DNA from: Pseudomonas abyssi
GTDB taxonomy: Bacteria > Pseudomonadota > Gammaproteobacteria > Pseudomonadales > Pseudomonadaceae
Reading direction: 5' to 3'
NCBI RefSeq assembly: GCF_002307495.1
Contig: NZ_NTMR01000003.1
Span: 409,602-473,601 of the forward strand
Length of the DNA: 64,000 nt
Positions 8,232 to 16,183 of this stretch are shown here, piece after piece. The notes beneath the pieces are model-generated. The model saw only the letters and a list, made by a program, of their open reading frames with translations, was not told the DNA's origin and searched no databases. Numbering within the stretch: the stretch's first letter is position 1; every line of letters begins with the position of its first letter. A program made the position numbers and the translations under genes.

Positions 8232-10142
8232 ATGAGTTTGGAAGATGTCGATTATTTATCCGGCTGGTCTGGCATGGCCTATCCGTCGCGGCATCTGGTG
8301 TTTGAGCATTGCAATGCAGGCATCGTGCAGTTTGATCCTGTAGGTAACTGCTTTGTCGACATCAATATTGCCGCCTGCAAGTTGCTGGGCTATCCACGAC
8401 ATGAAATTCTCGAGCTAACCGTTACCAAGCTGTTTGGCCATGCACTGCCAGAGCTTATTGTCTTCACCCAAGCAGTACTGGAAGAAGGCACGGGCTGGAC
8501 CGACTCCCTTACCTGCGCGCGTCGCGACGGTGAGCGGATTGAGCTTGAGATGTCGGCCTCAACACTCAAGCTCAAGGGCGTGGTCTACCTGATACTGGTT
8601 CTGCGCGAGCGGGATGAAGAACGTTACCGCCAGAACCAGGCCAATGTTGAACGTACTATGCGCGGCGGGCTGATCGAGTGGCAGAACATATTGTCGCTGT
8701 TTGAGGAGAGCGAACGAGAGAACCAGCTATTGCTGAGCGCGGTGGGTGACGGTATTTACAGTATCGACAGTGAAGGCTTGGCAACCTACGTAAACCCGGC
8801 AGCGGCCCGAATGCTTGGTTGGGAAGTCGATCAAATGATCGGCAAGAACATCCATCGAATTCATCACCACAGTCATGCCGATGGCAGCCATTACCCGGTG
8901 GAGGATTGCCCCATCTACAAGGCGGTGCATGACGGCCTGGTACATGAAGGGCAGCAGGAAGTGTTCTGGCGCCGTGATGGGAGCATGTTTCCGGTGGAGT
9001 TCACCAGTACGCCGGTGATTTCGGGTGGCTCCATCATCGGGTCGGTGGTGGTGTTCCGTGACATTACCGAAAGACAAATGACCCAGCAGCGCCTGCAGAG
9101 CGCCATGGACGAGTTGCGTGAACTGAAACAGAGGCTCGAACAACAGAATGCCTACCTGCAGGAAGAGATTCTGATCGAGCATCATTACCGCGAGATCGTC
9201 GGGCAAAGCGACCCGATACTGACCATCGTCAAACAGATTGATGTGGTCGGCCCCACCGATGCCAGTGTGCTGATCCACGGCGAATCGGGTACCGGAAAGG
9301 AGTTGATCGCTCGCGCCATCCATCAGTCCAGCCGCCGCAGTGACAACCCGCTGATCCGGGTCAACTGTGCTGCCATCCCTGCCGAGTTGTTTGAAAGCGA
9401 ATTCTTTGGGCACGTCAAAGGTGCGTTTACTGGCGCTATGCGCGACCGTGTTGGCCGCTTTGAGCTGGCCGATGGCGGCACCTTGTTTCTCGACGAAATC
9501 GGGGAGATTCCCCTTGAGTTGCAAAGCAAGTTGCTGCGGGTGCTCCAGGAGGGGCAGTTCGAGCGGGTTGGTGAAGAGCGTACACGTAGGGTGGATGTGC
9601 GGATCATCACCGCCACCAATCGCGACCTACTGGCCGAGGTGAAGGCCAAGCGCTTCCGCGAAGATCTGTACTTTCGACTCAATGTCTTTCCGATCCTGTC
9701 ACCCGCATTGCGCGAGCGTCCGGAAGATATCCCGCTGCTGGCCAGTCACTTCGTTAAACAGATCTGCTCGCGCCTTGGCCGACCGCCGGCACGGTTACGC
9801 AAGGCCGACGTCGAACGCATGCAAAGCTACAGTTGGCCGGGCAATATCCGCGAGCTGCAGAACATCATCGAGCGCGCATTGATCACCAGCAAGGGGCCGG
9901 ATTTGCTGATCGATATGCCGGTTGGCCAGTCTGACGCCGTGCGGCCCGCGGAAGCAGGTTCGCCGCAGGTCAGTGGCATTCTTACCGAGGAGCAACTGCG
10001 CGCGCTGGAAAAAGACAACCTCAACGCCGCATTGGCGGCCTGTGGGGGCAAGATCTTTGGTGCGGATGGCACTGCAGCGCTGCTGGGCATCAAGCCAACC
10101 ACCCTAGCATCGCGGCTGAAGCGCTTTGGTATCGCCACCTAG
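8232..10142 (+). CDS. nitA: NitA: PAS-containing sigma54-dependent Fis-family activator
   Basis: The 636-residue enhancer-binding protein has two PAS-like sensor domains (about residues 15-130 and 155-285), a coiled-coil linker ([20 protein letters not shown]), an AAA+ domain and a C-terminal Fis-type HTH ([19 protein letters not shown]). In the AAA+ domain, Walker A GESGTGKE is near residue 350, the sigma54-contact loop GAFTGA near 397, and Walker [14 protein letters not shown] near 416. It lies divergent to nitBCDEFGH and has the arrangement of NitA in NCIMB 11764. It has no response-regulator receiver, so the signal is probably a ligand or redox state sensed by PAS. Confidence 0.92.
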   Translation: MSLEDVDYLSGWSGMAYPSRHLVFEHCNAGIVQFDPVGNCFVDINIAACKLLGYPRHEILELTVTKLFGHALPELIVFTQAVLEEGTGWTDSLTCARRDGERIELEMSASTLKLKGVVYLILVLRERDEERYRQNQANVERTMRGGLIEWQNILSLFEESERENQLLLSAVGDGIYSIDSEGLATYVNPAAARMLGWEVDQMIGKNIHRIHHHSHADGSHYPVEDCPIYKAVHDGLVHEGQQEVFWRRDGSMFPVEFTSTPVISGGSIIGSVVVFRDITERQMTQQRLQSAMDELRELKQRLEQQNAYLQEEILIEHHYREIVGQSDPILTIVKQIDVVGPTDASVLIHGESGTGKELIARAIHQSSRRSDNPLIRVNCAAIPAELFESEFFGHVKGAFTGAMRDRVGRFELADGGTLFLDEIGEIPLELQSKLLRVLQEGQFERVGEERTRRVDVRIITATNRDLLAEVKAKRFREDLYFRLNVFPILSPALRERPEDIPLLASHFVKQICSRLGRPPARLRKADVERMQSYSWPGNIRELQNIIERALITSKGPDLLIDMPVGQSDAVRPAEAGSPQVSGILTEEQLRALEKDNLNAALAACGGKIFGADGTAALLGIKPTTLASRLKRFGIAT

Positions 10143-10204
10143 AGAGCTGGGCGGCACCTCGGCGTCAGCAGTCCATCTTGAACAAGACGCTCTCAGTGCA
10201 AGCC

Positions 10205-10519
10205 CGGTATGGCATGTAATGCTGTTCACTTAAGCTGAGAAATCCAAGGCCATCGGATTACCCGCTACCGCGCGCTGTAGCAGGGACCTTGCGGACACGG
10301 CATGCCGTGTCCCTACTACGGAGCTGTGGTTATGGCATTCGTAGGGACGCGACACGTCGCGTCCGCGAGGCTCCGGGAGATGCAACATGCCCAAGCCTTT
10401 CCCTGCAGCGGTAGTGTTCGCACGAGCACGACATGCCGTATCCGTCCAGCAGAACGCCTCCCTCAAGGCCGGTACAGCTCATGAAAAAGTCTAACTGAAC
10501 AGCATTACGGTATGGCATG
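10205..10519. mobile_element. Small non-autonomous element with IS4-like ends and 12-bp target duplication
   Basis: Perfect 12-bp direct repeats CGGTATGGCATG (10205-10216 and 10508-10519) flank a 291-bp segment. Its ends are inverted repeats: TAATGCTGTTCACTTA at the left and the complement of TAATGCTGTTCAGTTA at the right (15 of 16 match). The ends resemble the IS4 terminus TAATGCCGATCAGTTAAG, and a 12-bp duplication fits IS4-group transposition. No transposase fits inside, so it would be a MITE or a deleted IS. It contains REP-like palindromes. Confidence 0.75.
10293..10364. repeat. Pair of REP-like palindromes
   Basis: GGACACGGCATGCCGTGTCC (10293-10312) is a perfect 20-bp palindrome. GGACGCGAC-AC-GTCGCGTCC (10345-10364) is a 9-bp dyad with the same outline, and both adjoin CTAC or GTAG. 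A near-identical palindrome recurs at 53802-53821. Confidence 0.7.
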
Positions 10520-10561
10520 GGCTTTTTTATTCGCGCCTTGGGTTCTCTTGATGGCCCGTTC

Positions 10562-10749
10562 CGGCCGATTCTGTTGAAAAAGTCCCGTGGAAATTTTCGG
10601 TCAAGAAACATGGCGCTCTACGTTGAAATCTGTCCAACTTTTACGTCGTAGCAGTTCTGGATTTTGCGTAGCGGCGCCGAAATTGGTTGCGTTTTGAGCA
10701 ATCTAGATCGGTCGCTATTGTAGGCCGACTTTTTCAACAGGATCGGCCG
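10562..10749. mobile_element. 188-bp inverted-repeat element (MITE-like)
   Basis: The left end starts CGGCCGATTCTGTTGAAAAA and the right end is its complement over 23 bp, with mismatches only at the ninth base. The interior is AT-richer than its surroundings and holds no ORF. No clear target duplication is visible, because the outer CGGCCG is itself palindromic. It ends 35 bp before the 3' end of alkB. Confidence 0.6.
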
Positions 10750-10783
10750 AATGCAGGCATTCAGTACTCAATTAACTAGCCCT

Positions 10784-11437
10784 TCAGCGCACTTTCCTGA
10801 ACGTAAGGTTGTACCTCATCAGGCCTGTTGCTGGATGACTGGCCTTTTTACCCAGCGGCGCAACGCCGTGGAAAAACAGCCGACTTATTCCTCCCCAGAC
10901 CACCACATCGCCGTGCTCGAGCAGCCAACGGCTGGTTGGGTCGCTGCGGTTGGGGCCGCCAAACAGAAAGGTGATGGGCGCGCCGAGGGAGATGGAGACG
11001 ATGGGCGCGCTGAGGTCCTGCTCGTCCTTGTCCTGATGCAGGCCCATGCGCGCGCCGGTGGTGTAGCGGTTGATCAGGCAGGCTTCCGGCTCAAAATGGG
11101 CAAAGCCTGCGCTGCGGGCAGCGCGTTCGGCCAGCTCGCTAAACAGTGTGGGCATGGCGGGCCAGGGCAGGTTGCTTTGTGGGTCTTGCGGGCTGTAGCG
11201 GTAGCCGTGCCGATCCGTGACCCAGCCGTAGGCGCCGCAGCTGCTCATGGCCGCGGACATGGTGTAGCCGCCCGGGGTGACCTGATGGCGAAAGGGCGCT
11301 TGCGTCGCGATCTGCTCGATGGCGGCGAGCAGGGCGTCGGCATCTCTCAGAGCAAAGCCTTTCAGCAGCCAGGCATCAGACCCGATCTGCTCCGGTGTCT
11401 GCGCGTCAGGCGCGCCCAGGTCAAGCAGGCCTTGCAT
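10784..11437 (-). CDS. alkB: AlkB: DNA oxidative demethylase
   Basis: The 217-residue protein is a 2-oxoglutarate/Fe(II) dioxygenase that repairs 1-methyladenine and 3-methylcytosine. The iron ligands are visible as H134-x-D136 in MGLHQDKDEQDL and H190 in RLFFHGV. The 2-oxoglutarate and substrate residues lie in RYNLTFR (R208 and R214), and the substrate loop YTMSAAMSSCGAYGW is typical of AlkB. It overlaps the upstream methyltransferase gene by 17 nt, giving a two-gene alkylation-repair operon. Confidence 0.95.
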   Translation of the reverse strand: MQGLLDLGAPDAQTPEQIGSDAWLLKGFALRDADALLAAIEQIATQAPFRHQVTPGGYTMSAAMSSCGAYGWVTDRHGYRYSPQDPQSNLPWPAMPTLFSELAERAARSAGFAHFEPEACLINRYTTGARMGLHQDKDEQDLSAPIVSISLGAPITFLFGGPNRSDPTSRWLLEHGDVVVWGGISRLFFHGVAPLGKKASHPATGLMRYNLTFRKVR

Positions 11438-11969
11438 CGCTGGCTTTCGAGTTGTGTTGGTGTTCCAGCTGCAGTAACTGCTTTTTGCGCTCTACGCCCC
11501 AGCGATAACCGGAGATGCCGCCATCGCTGCGCAGCACGCGGTGGCAGGGGACGGCCATAGCTAACGGGTTGGCGGCGCAGGCGCTGGCAACGGCGCGAAC
11601 GGCACGGGGTTTGTCGAGGCGTTTGGCCAGTTCGCTGTAGGTGATGGTGTCGCCGCTGCGGACCTTGCTTAGCGCCTGCCAGACGCTGCGCTGAAAAGCG
11701 GTGCCGTGGGGGGCGGCCGTTTTTCTCAGCGGGAACTCGCCCTTGGGTTGGTCAACCCAATCGAGCATCGCCTGCAGACGCTGTTTCTGGCCCTCGTCTG
11801 CCCTGACCAGCTTGGCGTCGGGGAAGCGTTGTTGCAGGTCATCGCGCATGGCGTCGTCGTTGTCGCCAAGCAAGATGGCCTGGGTGTGATCGGCGGTTTC
11901 GGCCAGCAGCAGGCCGCCAAGGGCGCAGTGGCCGGTGCAGTAGCTGAGGGTGTCTGGGAGTGAAGACAT
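11421..11969 (-). CDS. Methylated-DNA-[protein]-cysteine S-methyltransferase (Ada C-domain/Ogt type)
   Basis: The 182-residue suicide enzyme removes O6-methyl groups from guanine. The acceptor cysteine is C142 in the PCHRV motif, preceded by FQRSVWQALSKVRSGDTITYSELA and RAVASACAANPLA (HTH and Asn hinge). The N-terminus (YCTGHCALGGLLLAETADHTQAILLGD) is like the C-terminal half of E. coli Ada, but there is no N-terminal Ada zinc/AraC domain, so it is not a transcription factor. It is upstream of and overlaps alkB. Ogt and Ada-C forms cannot be told apart with certainty here. Confidence 0.93.
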   Translation of the reverse strand: MSSLPDTLSYCTGHCALGGLLLAETADHTQAILLGDNDDAMRDDLQQRFPDAKLVRADEGQKQRLQAMLDWVDQPKGEFPLRKTAAPHGTAFQRSVWQALSKVRSGDTITYSELAKRLDKPRAVRAVASACAANPLAMAVPCHRVLRSDGGISGYRWGVERKKQLLQLEHQHNSKASDARPA

Positions 11970-12020
11970 AGCTGGCTCCTGGAGGCTGATTGGCCATGAT
12001 GCGACAGGAGTTGGGCCGGC

Positions 12021-12290
12021 TCAAGGGGCTTTCAGTAGCGCCGGATCGCCTGTTATCAGACTAAGGCCGTCACGGGCGGGAGCGGCGCAGGGGGCTGCGC
12101 CGTAGCACTGGGCAACGTCCTGGAGGCCTGGTGAAAAGTACAGCACCAGGCGGCAATGCAGCTCACCGGACTCCAGCCGTTGCAATACGGCTTCACCGCA
12201 AGGCACTGCGGGCAATGTCGCCCGCAGTGCATCCAGCGTCGGGTCGGCCAGCATTGGATCTCCGACCACCCAACGCGACCAGCCGCTCAT
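12021..12290 (-). CDS. Small conserved-looking protein coupled to an SDR gene
   Basis: An 89-residue ORF (MSGWSRWVVGDPMLADPTL onwards) whose ATG shares one base with the SDR stop (TGATG), a tight coupling arrangement. It contains three cysteines (PCGEAV, AQCYG, APCAAP) and no signal peptide or membrane segment. I do not recognise a family. The codon pattern and its position in the operon argue that it is real. It may act with the oxidoreductases of the 12-17 kb block, but that is inference only. Confidence 0.6.
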   Translation of the reverse strand: MSGWSRWVVGDPMLADPTLDALRATLPAVPCGEAVLQRLESGELHCRLVLYFSPGLQDVAQCYGAAPCAAPARDGLSLITGDPALLKAP

Positions 12291-13078
12291 CAGAACTTCA
12301 TGCCCGGCAGGTTGAGCGAGGCGGTGTTGCCGCCGTCTACTGCCAGGGCTTGTCCTGTGACGTAGCTGGCGTCGTCGCTGGCGAGGAAGGCGATGGCGCC
12401 GGCGATTTCCTCCGGGCGGCCGTAGCGGCGCAACTCGCAGCGGGTGCCGAGCTTCTCTTCCTTGTTGTTCTCGCGGGCGTATTTGAATACCGGGGCGGTC
12501 ATGCCGGTTTCGATCAGGCCGGGGCACACGGCGTTGACGCGAATATTGAACTGGCCGAGGTCGCAGGCGGCGGTCATGGTGAAGTTGATCACGCCAGCCT
12601 TGGAGGCGCTGTAGGCGTTGCCGCCGGCACCGGAGCGAATGCCGGCAACCGAGGCGGTGTTGACGATGGCGCCGCCGTTCTGCTCGCGCATCTGACGCGA
12701 GGCGTACTTGGTAAACAGCATCACGCCAAACAGATTGACGTTGATGATCTTCTGCCAGGTTTCCAGACTCTGATCGGTGGCGATGCTGTAGTCACCACCG
12801 GCGATACCGGCGTTGTTGCAGAGCACGTCCAGGCGGCCGTAATGGGCCACGGTGTCGGCGACGCACTGTTCAACGGCGGCTTCATCGCTGACGTCCAGCG
12901 CACGGTGCAGCACCTCGGCACCAGCGGGCAGTTCGCTGAGGGTCTGCTCCAGACCCTCGGCGTTGCGGTCAACCAGCATCAGGCGAGCGCCTTCAGCGGC
13001 CAGACGCTTGGCAGTGGCACGGCCAATGCCGCTGCCGGCACCGGTGATCAGGGCGGTTCTGTTCTCGAAGCGTTGCAT
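12290..13078 (-). CDS. SDR-family NAD(P)-dependent oxidoreductase
   Basis: The 262-residue classical SDR has the cofactor motif TGAGSGIG at residues 12-19, NNAG at 88-91, and the catalytic set S143, Y156-x3-K160 (AYSASK). It ends DGGNTASLNLPGMKF. D37 after the second strand (LMLVDRN) favours NAD over NADP. The long upstream extension in the open frame was rejected because MQRFENRTALITG is the normal SDR start. It probably oxidises or reduces a hydroxyacyl substrate, judging from the neighbouring acyl-CoA dehydrogenase block. Confidence 0.9.
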   Translation of the reverse strand: MQRFENRTALITGAGSGIGRATAKRLAAEGARLMLVDRNAEGLEQTLSELPAGAEVLHRALDVSDEAAVEQCVADTVAHYGRLDVLCNNAGIAGGDYSIATDQSLETWQKIINVNLFGVMLFTKYASRQMREQNGGAIVNTASVAGIRSGAGGNAYSASKAGVINFTMTAACDLGQFNIRVNAVCPGLIETGMTAPVFKYARENNKEEKLGTRCELRRYGRPEEIAGAIAFLASDDASYVTGQALAVDGGNTASLNLPGMKF

Positions 13079-13098
13079 TTCAAACTCCTTTGGGGCGA

Positions 13099-13244
13099 AA
13101 GCGGCAAGCCACAAGCGGCAAGCTGCAAGCAAAGCTGGCGCGGTGTTGACCTGCGCGGGTTGTCTCAAAGTCCAACAGGCGCGTTATAGGCGGTGAAAAC
13201 AATTGACTGGCCTGTCGCACAGCGCACCCTGTTGCAGCTTGCAG
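13099..13244. repeat. AAGC-rich intergenic repeat, dispersed family
   Basis: AGCGGCAAGCCACAAGCGGC and CAAGCTGCAAGC (13099-13130) have an inverted counterpart GTTGCAGCTTGCAG (13231-13244) in the gap between the SDR and surE-like genes. Similar AAGCT/GCTT blocks recur at 16111-16167 and 18211-18383, each time between genes. Confidence 0.55.
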
Positions 13245-13271
13245 GGGGCGGCCATCCGCCTTGCAGCTGGG

Positions 13272-14108
13272 TTAATGACTAATACTCGGATCATCCGCTA
13301 CAGCGGTGTTGTCGCCGTTCTGATCGATACCCAGCTGGTCGGCCATATTGCCGGTGTCGACTTGCCAGCTGCTGGCGATGTCGCGTTCGAAGCGCACCGG
13401 GGACAGGGCGATCAGGCCGTCGCGCAGGGCGCCGACGTCGGTCTGGCGGCCGGTGATGCGGTCGGTCTGGCGCTGGAAACCGAGCCAGTAGTAGGGCACG
13501 CCGCGGGTGTCTTCCCGGCGTTCGATGTTCACGCCGCCAATGCTGCCGCGTTGCGGGCGGCAGATGGCGATGCCGCGCACATCTTCCGGCGGGCGGGCCG
13601 GGAAGTTGATGTTCATCGCGCAGTCTTCCGGCCAGCCGGCGTCCAGCAGTTGGTGAACCAGCTTGGCGCCGTACTGGCGGGAGGTGTCCCAATGCACGTC
13701 GTTGCCGGGGATATAGGCCTGGCTCAGGGCGATGGACGGGATGCCCAGCAGGGTGCCGGTCAGCGCGCCGCCGATGGTGCCGGAGTAGGCGACCGAGTCG
13801 CTGATGTTGGCGCCGTTGTTGACGCCGGACAGCACCAGATCGGGTTTGACCGGCAGCAGTTCGGCCACGCCGAGCAGGACGCAGTCACTGGGAGTGCCAC
13901 TGACGCTGAACCGGCGTTCTTCAAACTGGTGAACGCGTAGCGGGTGGTGGACGGAGATGGACATGGACACGCCGCTTTGGTCCAGATCGGGCGAGACGAT
14001 CCACACTTCCTCGGCGATCTCGTTGGCAATCTCTTCGAGCACTTGCAGGCCCGGGCCGCGCCAGCCGTCGTCGTTGGTCAGCAGTACGCGCTTGACGGGT
14101 TTGCTCAT
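13272..14108 (-). CDS. SurE-family 5'/3'-nucleotidase (acid phosphatase) paralogue
   Basis: The 278-residue protein has the SurE signature: RVLLTNDDGWRGPGLQVL with the metal-binding DD, SPDLDQSGVSMSIS, SGTPSDCVLLGV, and LVLSGVNNGANISDSVAYSGTIGGA with the catalytic NxG region. SurE proteins dephosphorylate nucleoside monophosphates. It is longer than housekeeping SurE (about 250) and is not next to pcm or rpoS, so it is probably a paralogue. The ATG at MSKPV was chosen over an upstream TTG because GAGG lies about 9 nt before it. Confidence 0.9.
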   Translation of the reverse strand: MSKPVKRVLLTNDDGWRGPGLQVLEEIANEIAEEVWIVSPDLDQSGVSMSISVHHPLRVHQFEERRFSVSGTPSDCVLLGVAELLPVKPDLVLSGVNNGANISDSVAYSGTIGGALTGTLLGIPSIALSQAYIPGNDVHWDTSRQYGAKLVHQLLDAGWPEDCAMNINFPARPPEDVRGIAICRPQRGSIGGVNIERREDTRGVPYYWLGFQRQTDRITGRQTDVGALRDGLIALSPVRFERDIASSWQVDTGNMADQLGIDQNGDNTAVADDPSISH

Positions 14109-14181
14109 TGGCAATCCTCATTGTTGGAAACGGGTGGGGCTTGAATGTGCAACGGGGCAGCTGACGCTGCCCCGCTTGGCC

Positions 14182-15228
14182 TTACTTCTGGGCAATTTCC
14201 CAGCCGCGCTCAGCCAGCAGGCTGGCGCGTTTGCCGACTTCCAGGGCGTCGGCGTTGCTGGCGTTGCCTTGCAGTGCGCGGTGGTAAACACCTTGCACAA
14301 TGGCGGCCAGACGGAACAGCGAGAAGGCGATGTAGTAGTTCCAGTTCGGCACACCGCTGCGGCCGGTGTATTCACAGTACCAGTCCAGCAGTTGCTGCTC
14401 TTCCGGCAGGCCGAGGGATTTCAGGTCGGCGCCGACCATGCCCTTGGCGCCGTCGACGTTGACCGGCATGTGGTACGGCAGACAGCAGTAGGCCAGATCC
14501 GACAGCGGGTGGCCGAGGGTTGCCAGCTCCCAGTCGAGGATCGACACGACCTTGGACTCGGTCGGGTGCAGCATCAGGTTGCCGATGCGGAAGTCGCCGT
14601 GGGCGATGGTAGTGCTTTCGTCGGCCGGGATGTTCTCCGGCAGCCACTTCATCAGGGCGTCCATCGCCGGCATGTCGTGGGTGCGGCTGGCTTCGAACTG
14701 GCCGCCCCAGCGTTTGACCTGACGGGCGATGTAGTTGTCGGGCTTGCCATAGCCTTCCAGGCCGATGGCCTTCCAGTCGGCGTTGTGCATCTTGGCCATG
14801 GTTTCGATCATCGACTGGTAGATCGGCATGCGCTCTTCCTGCGCTACCTCGCTCAGCAGCGGCTGGGAGTAGACGCGGCCTTCGACGTAATCCATGACGT
14901 AGAACGCGGTGCCGATGATCTCGGGGTCTTCACACAGCAGGCGTGCGGTCGGTACCGGCACGTCGGTCTTGCCCAGGGCGTTGATGACCTGGAACTCGCG
15001 CTCGACCATGTGGGCCGAGGGCAGCAGTTTTCCCGGCGGCTTCTTGCGCAGTACGTAACGCTTGCCGGCGATTTCCAGCAGGAATGTCGGGTTGGACTGG
15101 CCACCCTGGAACTGCTGAACCTTGATGCCCTGGTTGGCTCCCGGAAGGTAGTCCTGCAGGTAGTTGGCGAGCTTTGCCTCGTCGAACTTGTGGGCAGGCA
15201 ATACGTCAATCAGGGTCGCTCCGCTCAT
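14182..15228 (-). CDS. APH-like phosphotransferase (ACAD10/11 N-domain type)
   Basis: The 348-residue kinase has a nucleotide-binding start (QFQGGQSNPTFLLEIAGKRYVLRKKPPG), the catalytic HGDFRIGNLML loop and the metal-binding ILDWELATLGHPLSDLAY. This is the bacterial stand-alone version of the kinase domain of ACAD10/ACAD11 and is related to LvaA, which phosphorylates a hydroxyacyl-CoA. It lies in the same direction as an acyl-CoA dehydrogenase and two SDR genes. A role in phosphorylating 4-hydroxyacyl-CoAs is inference from those families. Confidence 0.88.
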   Translation of the reverse strand: MSGATLIDVLPAHKFDEAKLANYLQDYLPGANQGIKVQQFQGGQSNPTFLLEIAGKRYVLRKKPPGKLLPSAHMVEREFQVINALGKTDVPVPTARLLCEDPEIIGTAFYVMDYVEGRVYSQPLLSEVAQEERMPIYQSMIETMAKMHNADWKAIGLEGYGKPDNYIARQVKRWGGQFEASRTHDMPAMDALMKWLPENIPADESTTIAHGDFRIGNLMLHPTESKVVSILDWELATLGHPLSDLAYCCLPYHMPVNVDGAKGMVGADLKSLGLPEEQQLLDWYCEYTGRSGVPNWNYYIAFSLFRLAAIVQGVYHRALQGNASNADALEVGKRASLLAERGWEIAQK

Positions 15229-15322
15229 CTTTGAAGATCCTGTTGTTGATGGGTCAAGTCGGCAAAAATAACACGCCAGGGCGAGCCCTGGCGCGTTGAA
15301 CAGCGAGGTGAATCAGACGTTA

Positions 15323-16087
15323 TCAGGCAATGGTATCGCCGCCATCGGCGACGATGGTCTGCCCGGTAACGTACGCCGAGGCGCTGGAGGCCAGAAACAG
15401 CGCGACCCCGGCGATATCCACCGGCTCGCCTACGCGGCGCAGCGGCAGCTTCTCTTCCACCTTGCGCAGGCGGTCCGGATCTTCCAGCAGGGCCTGGGCA
15501 AAATCGGTACGGATCAGGCCAGGGGCGATGCTGTTGACGCGGATACCCTGCGGGCCCCACTCCAGCGACAGGTTGCGGGCCAGGCCTGCTTCCGCCGCCT
15601 TGGACATGCCGTAGACGCCGATATTGGCGCTGGCACGCAGCCCCGCAATGCTCGACAGCAGGACGATGGAACCGCCGCCTTGCTCGACCATGTGCGGGAT
15701 GACCATGTTGCACAGCCAGAAGGTGCCTTTGACGTTGGTGCCCATGATCTTGTCGAAGGCCTCGTCACTGACTGTGTGGGTCGGGCCATAGACCGGGTTG
15801 GTGGCCGCGTTGCAGACCAGTACGTCGATGCGGCCAAAGGCCTCCAGGGTGCGATCAACCAGATTCTGCAGCTGGGCCTTGTCGCCCACATGACAGGCAA
15901 CCGGCAGAGCGTCGAAGCCCTGACTGCGGAGCTCGTCTGCCACCTGCTGACAGGCGTCAGCCTTGCGGCTGGAAATCACCACCTTGGCGCCGGCCTTGGC
16001 GTATTCCTCGGCAATCGACTTACCGATGCCCTTGGTCGAACCGGTGATGATGGCGACTTTACCGGTTAGGTCGAACAATGTGCTCAT
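15323..16087 (-). CDS. SDR-family oxidoreductase
   Basis: The 254-residue classical SDR has TGSTKGIG at residues 15-22, CNAA at 92-95, and catalytic S146, Y159-x3-K163 (YGMSK), and ends YVTGQTIVADGGDTIA. It is similar in layout to mammalian DHRS4 and beta-keto reductases. The start at MSTLFDLTGK is the canonical position; the open frame upstream contains repeat DNA. It lies between the APH kinase and the acyl-CoA dehydrogenase, so it probably acts in the same catabolic route. Confidence 0.9.
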   Translation of the reverse strand: MSTLFDLTGKVAIITGSTKGIGKSIAEEYAKAGAKVVISSRKADACQQVADELRSQGFDALPVACHVGDKAQLQNLVDRTLEAFGRIDVLVCNAATNPVYGPTHTVSDEAFDKIMGTNVKGTFWLCNMVIPHMVEQGGGSIVLLSSIAGLRASANIGVYGMSKAAEAGLARNLSLEWGPQGIRVNSIAPGLIRTDFAQALLEDPDRLRKVEEKLPLRRVGEPVDIAGVALFLASSASAYVTGQTIVADGGDTIA

Positions 16088-16110
16088 AAAACCTCGCTTC
16101 GCTCGAGCCA

Positions 16111-16167
16111 CAAGCTTCAAGCCTCAAGATAAAACCAGTGCACGGTCAGCTTGAGGCTTGCAGCTTG
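16111..16167. repeat. Imperfect 18-bp inverted repeat of the AAGC family
   Basis: CAAGCTTCAAGCCTCAAG (16111-16128) pairs with CTTGAGGCTTGCAGCTTG (16150-16167) at 17 of 18 positions. It lies between the SDR and acyl-CoA dehydrogenase genes and could form a long transcript hairpin that tunes expression or RNA decay. Confidence 0.65.
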
Positions 16168-16183
16168 CGGCCTGACGCTGCCC

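Noticed and set aside
10751..11560. 269-codon plus-strand frame over alkB and the methyltransferase
   Set aside because: The minus strand carries AlkB iron ligands and PCHRV in frame; the plus-strand product is low-complexity and unlike any family.
11421..11969. Full Ada transcription factor/methyltransferase
   Set aside because: Only the C-terminal methyltransferase domain is encoded; the N-terminal zinc and AraC domains are missing.
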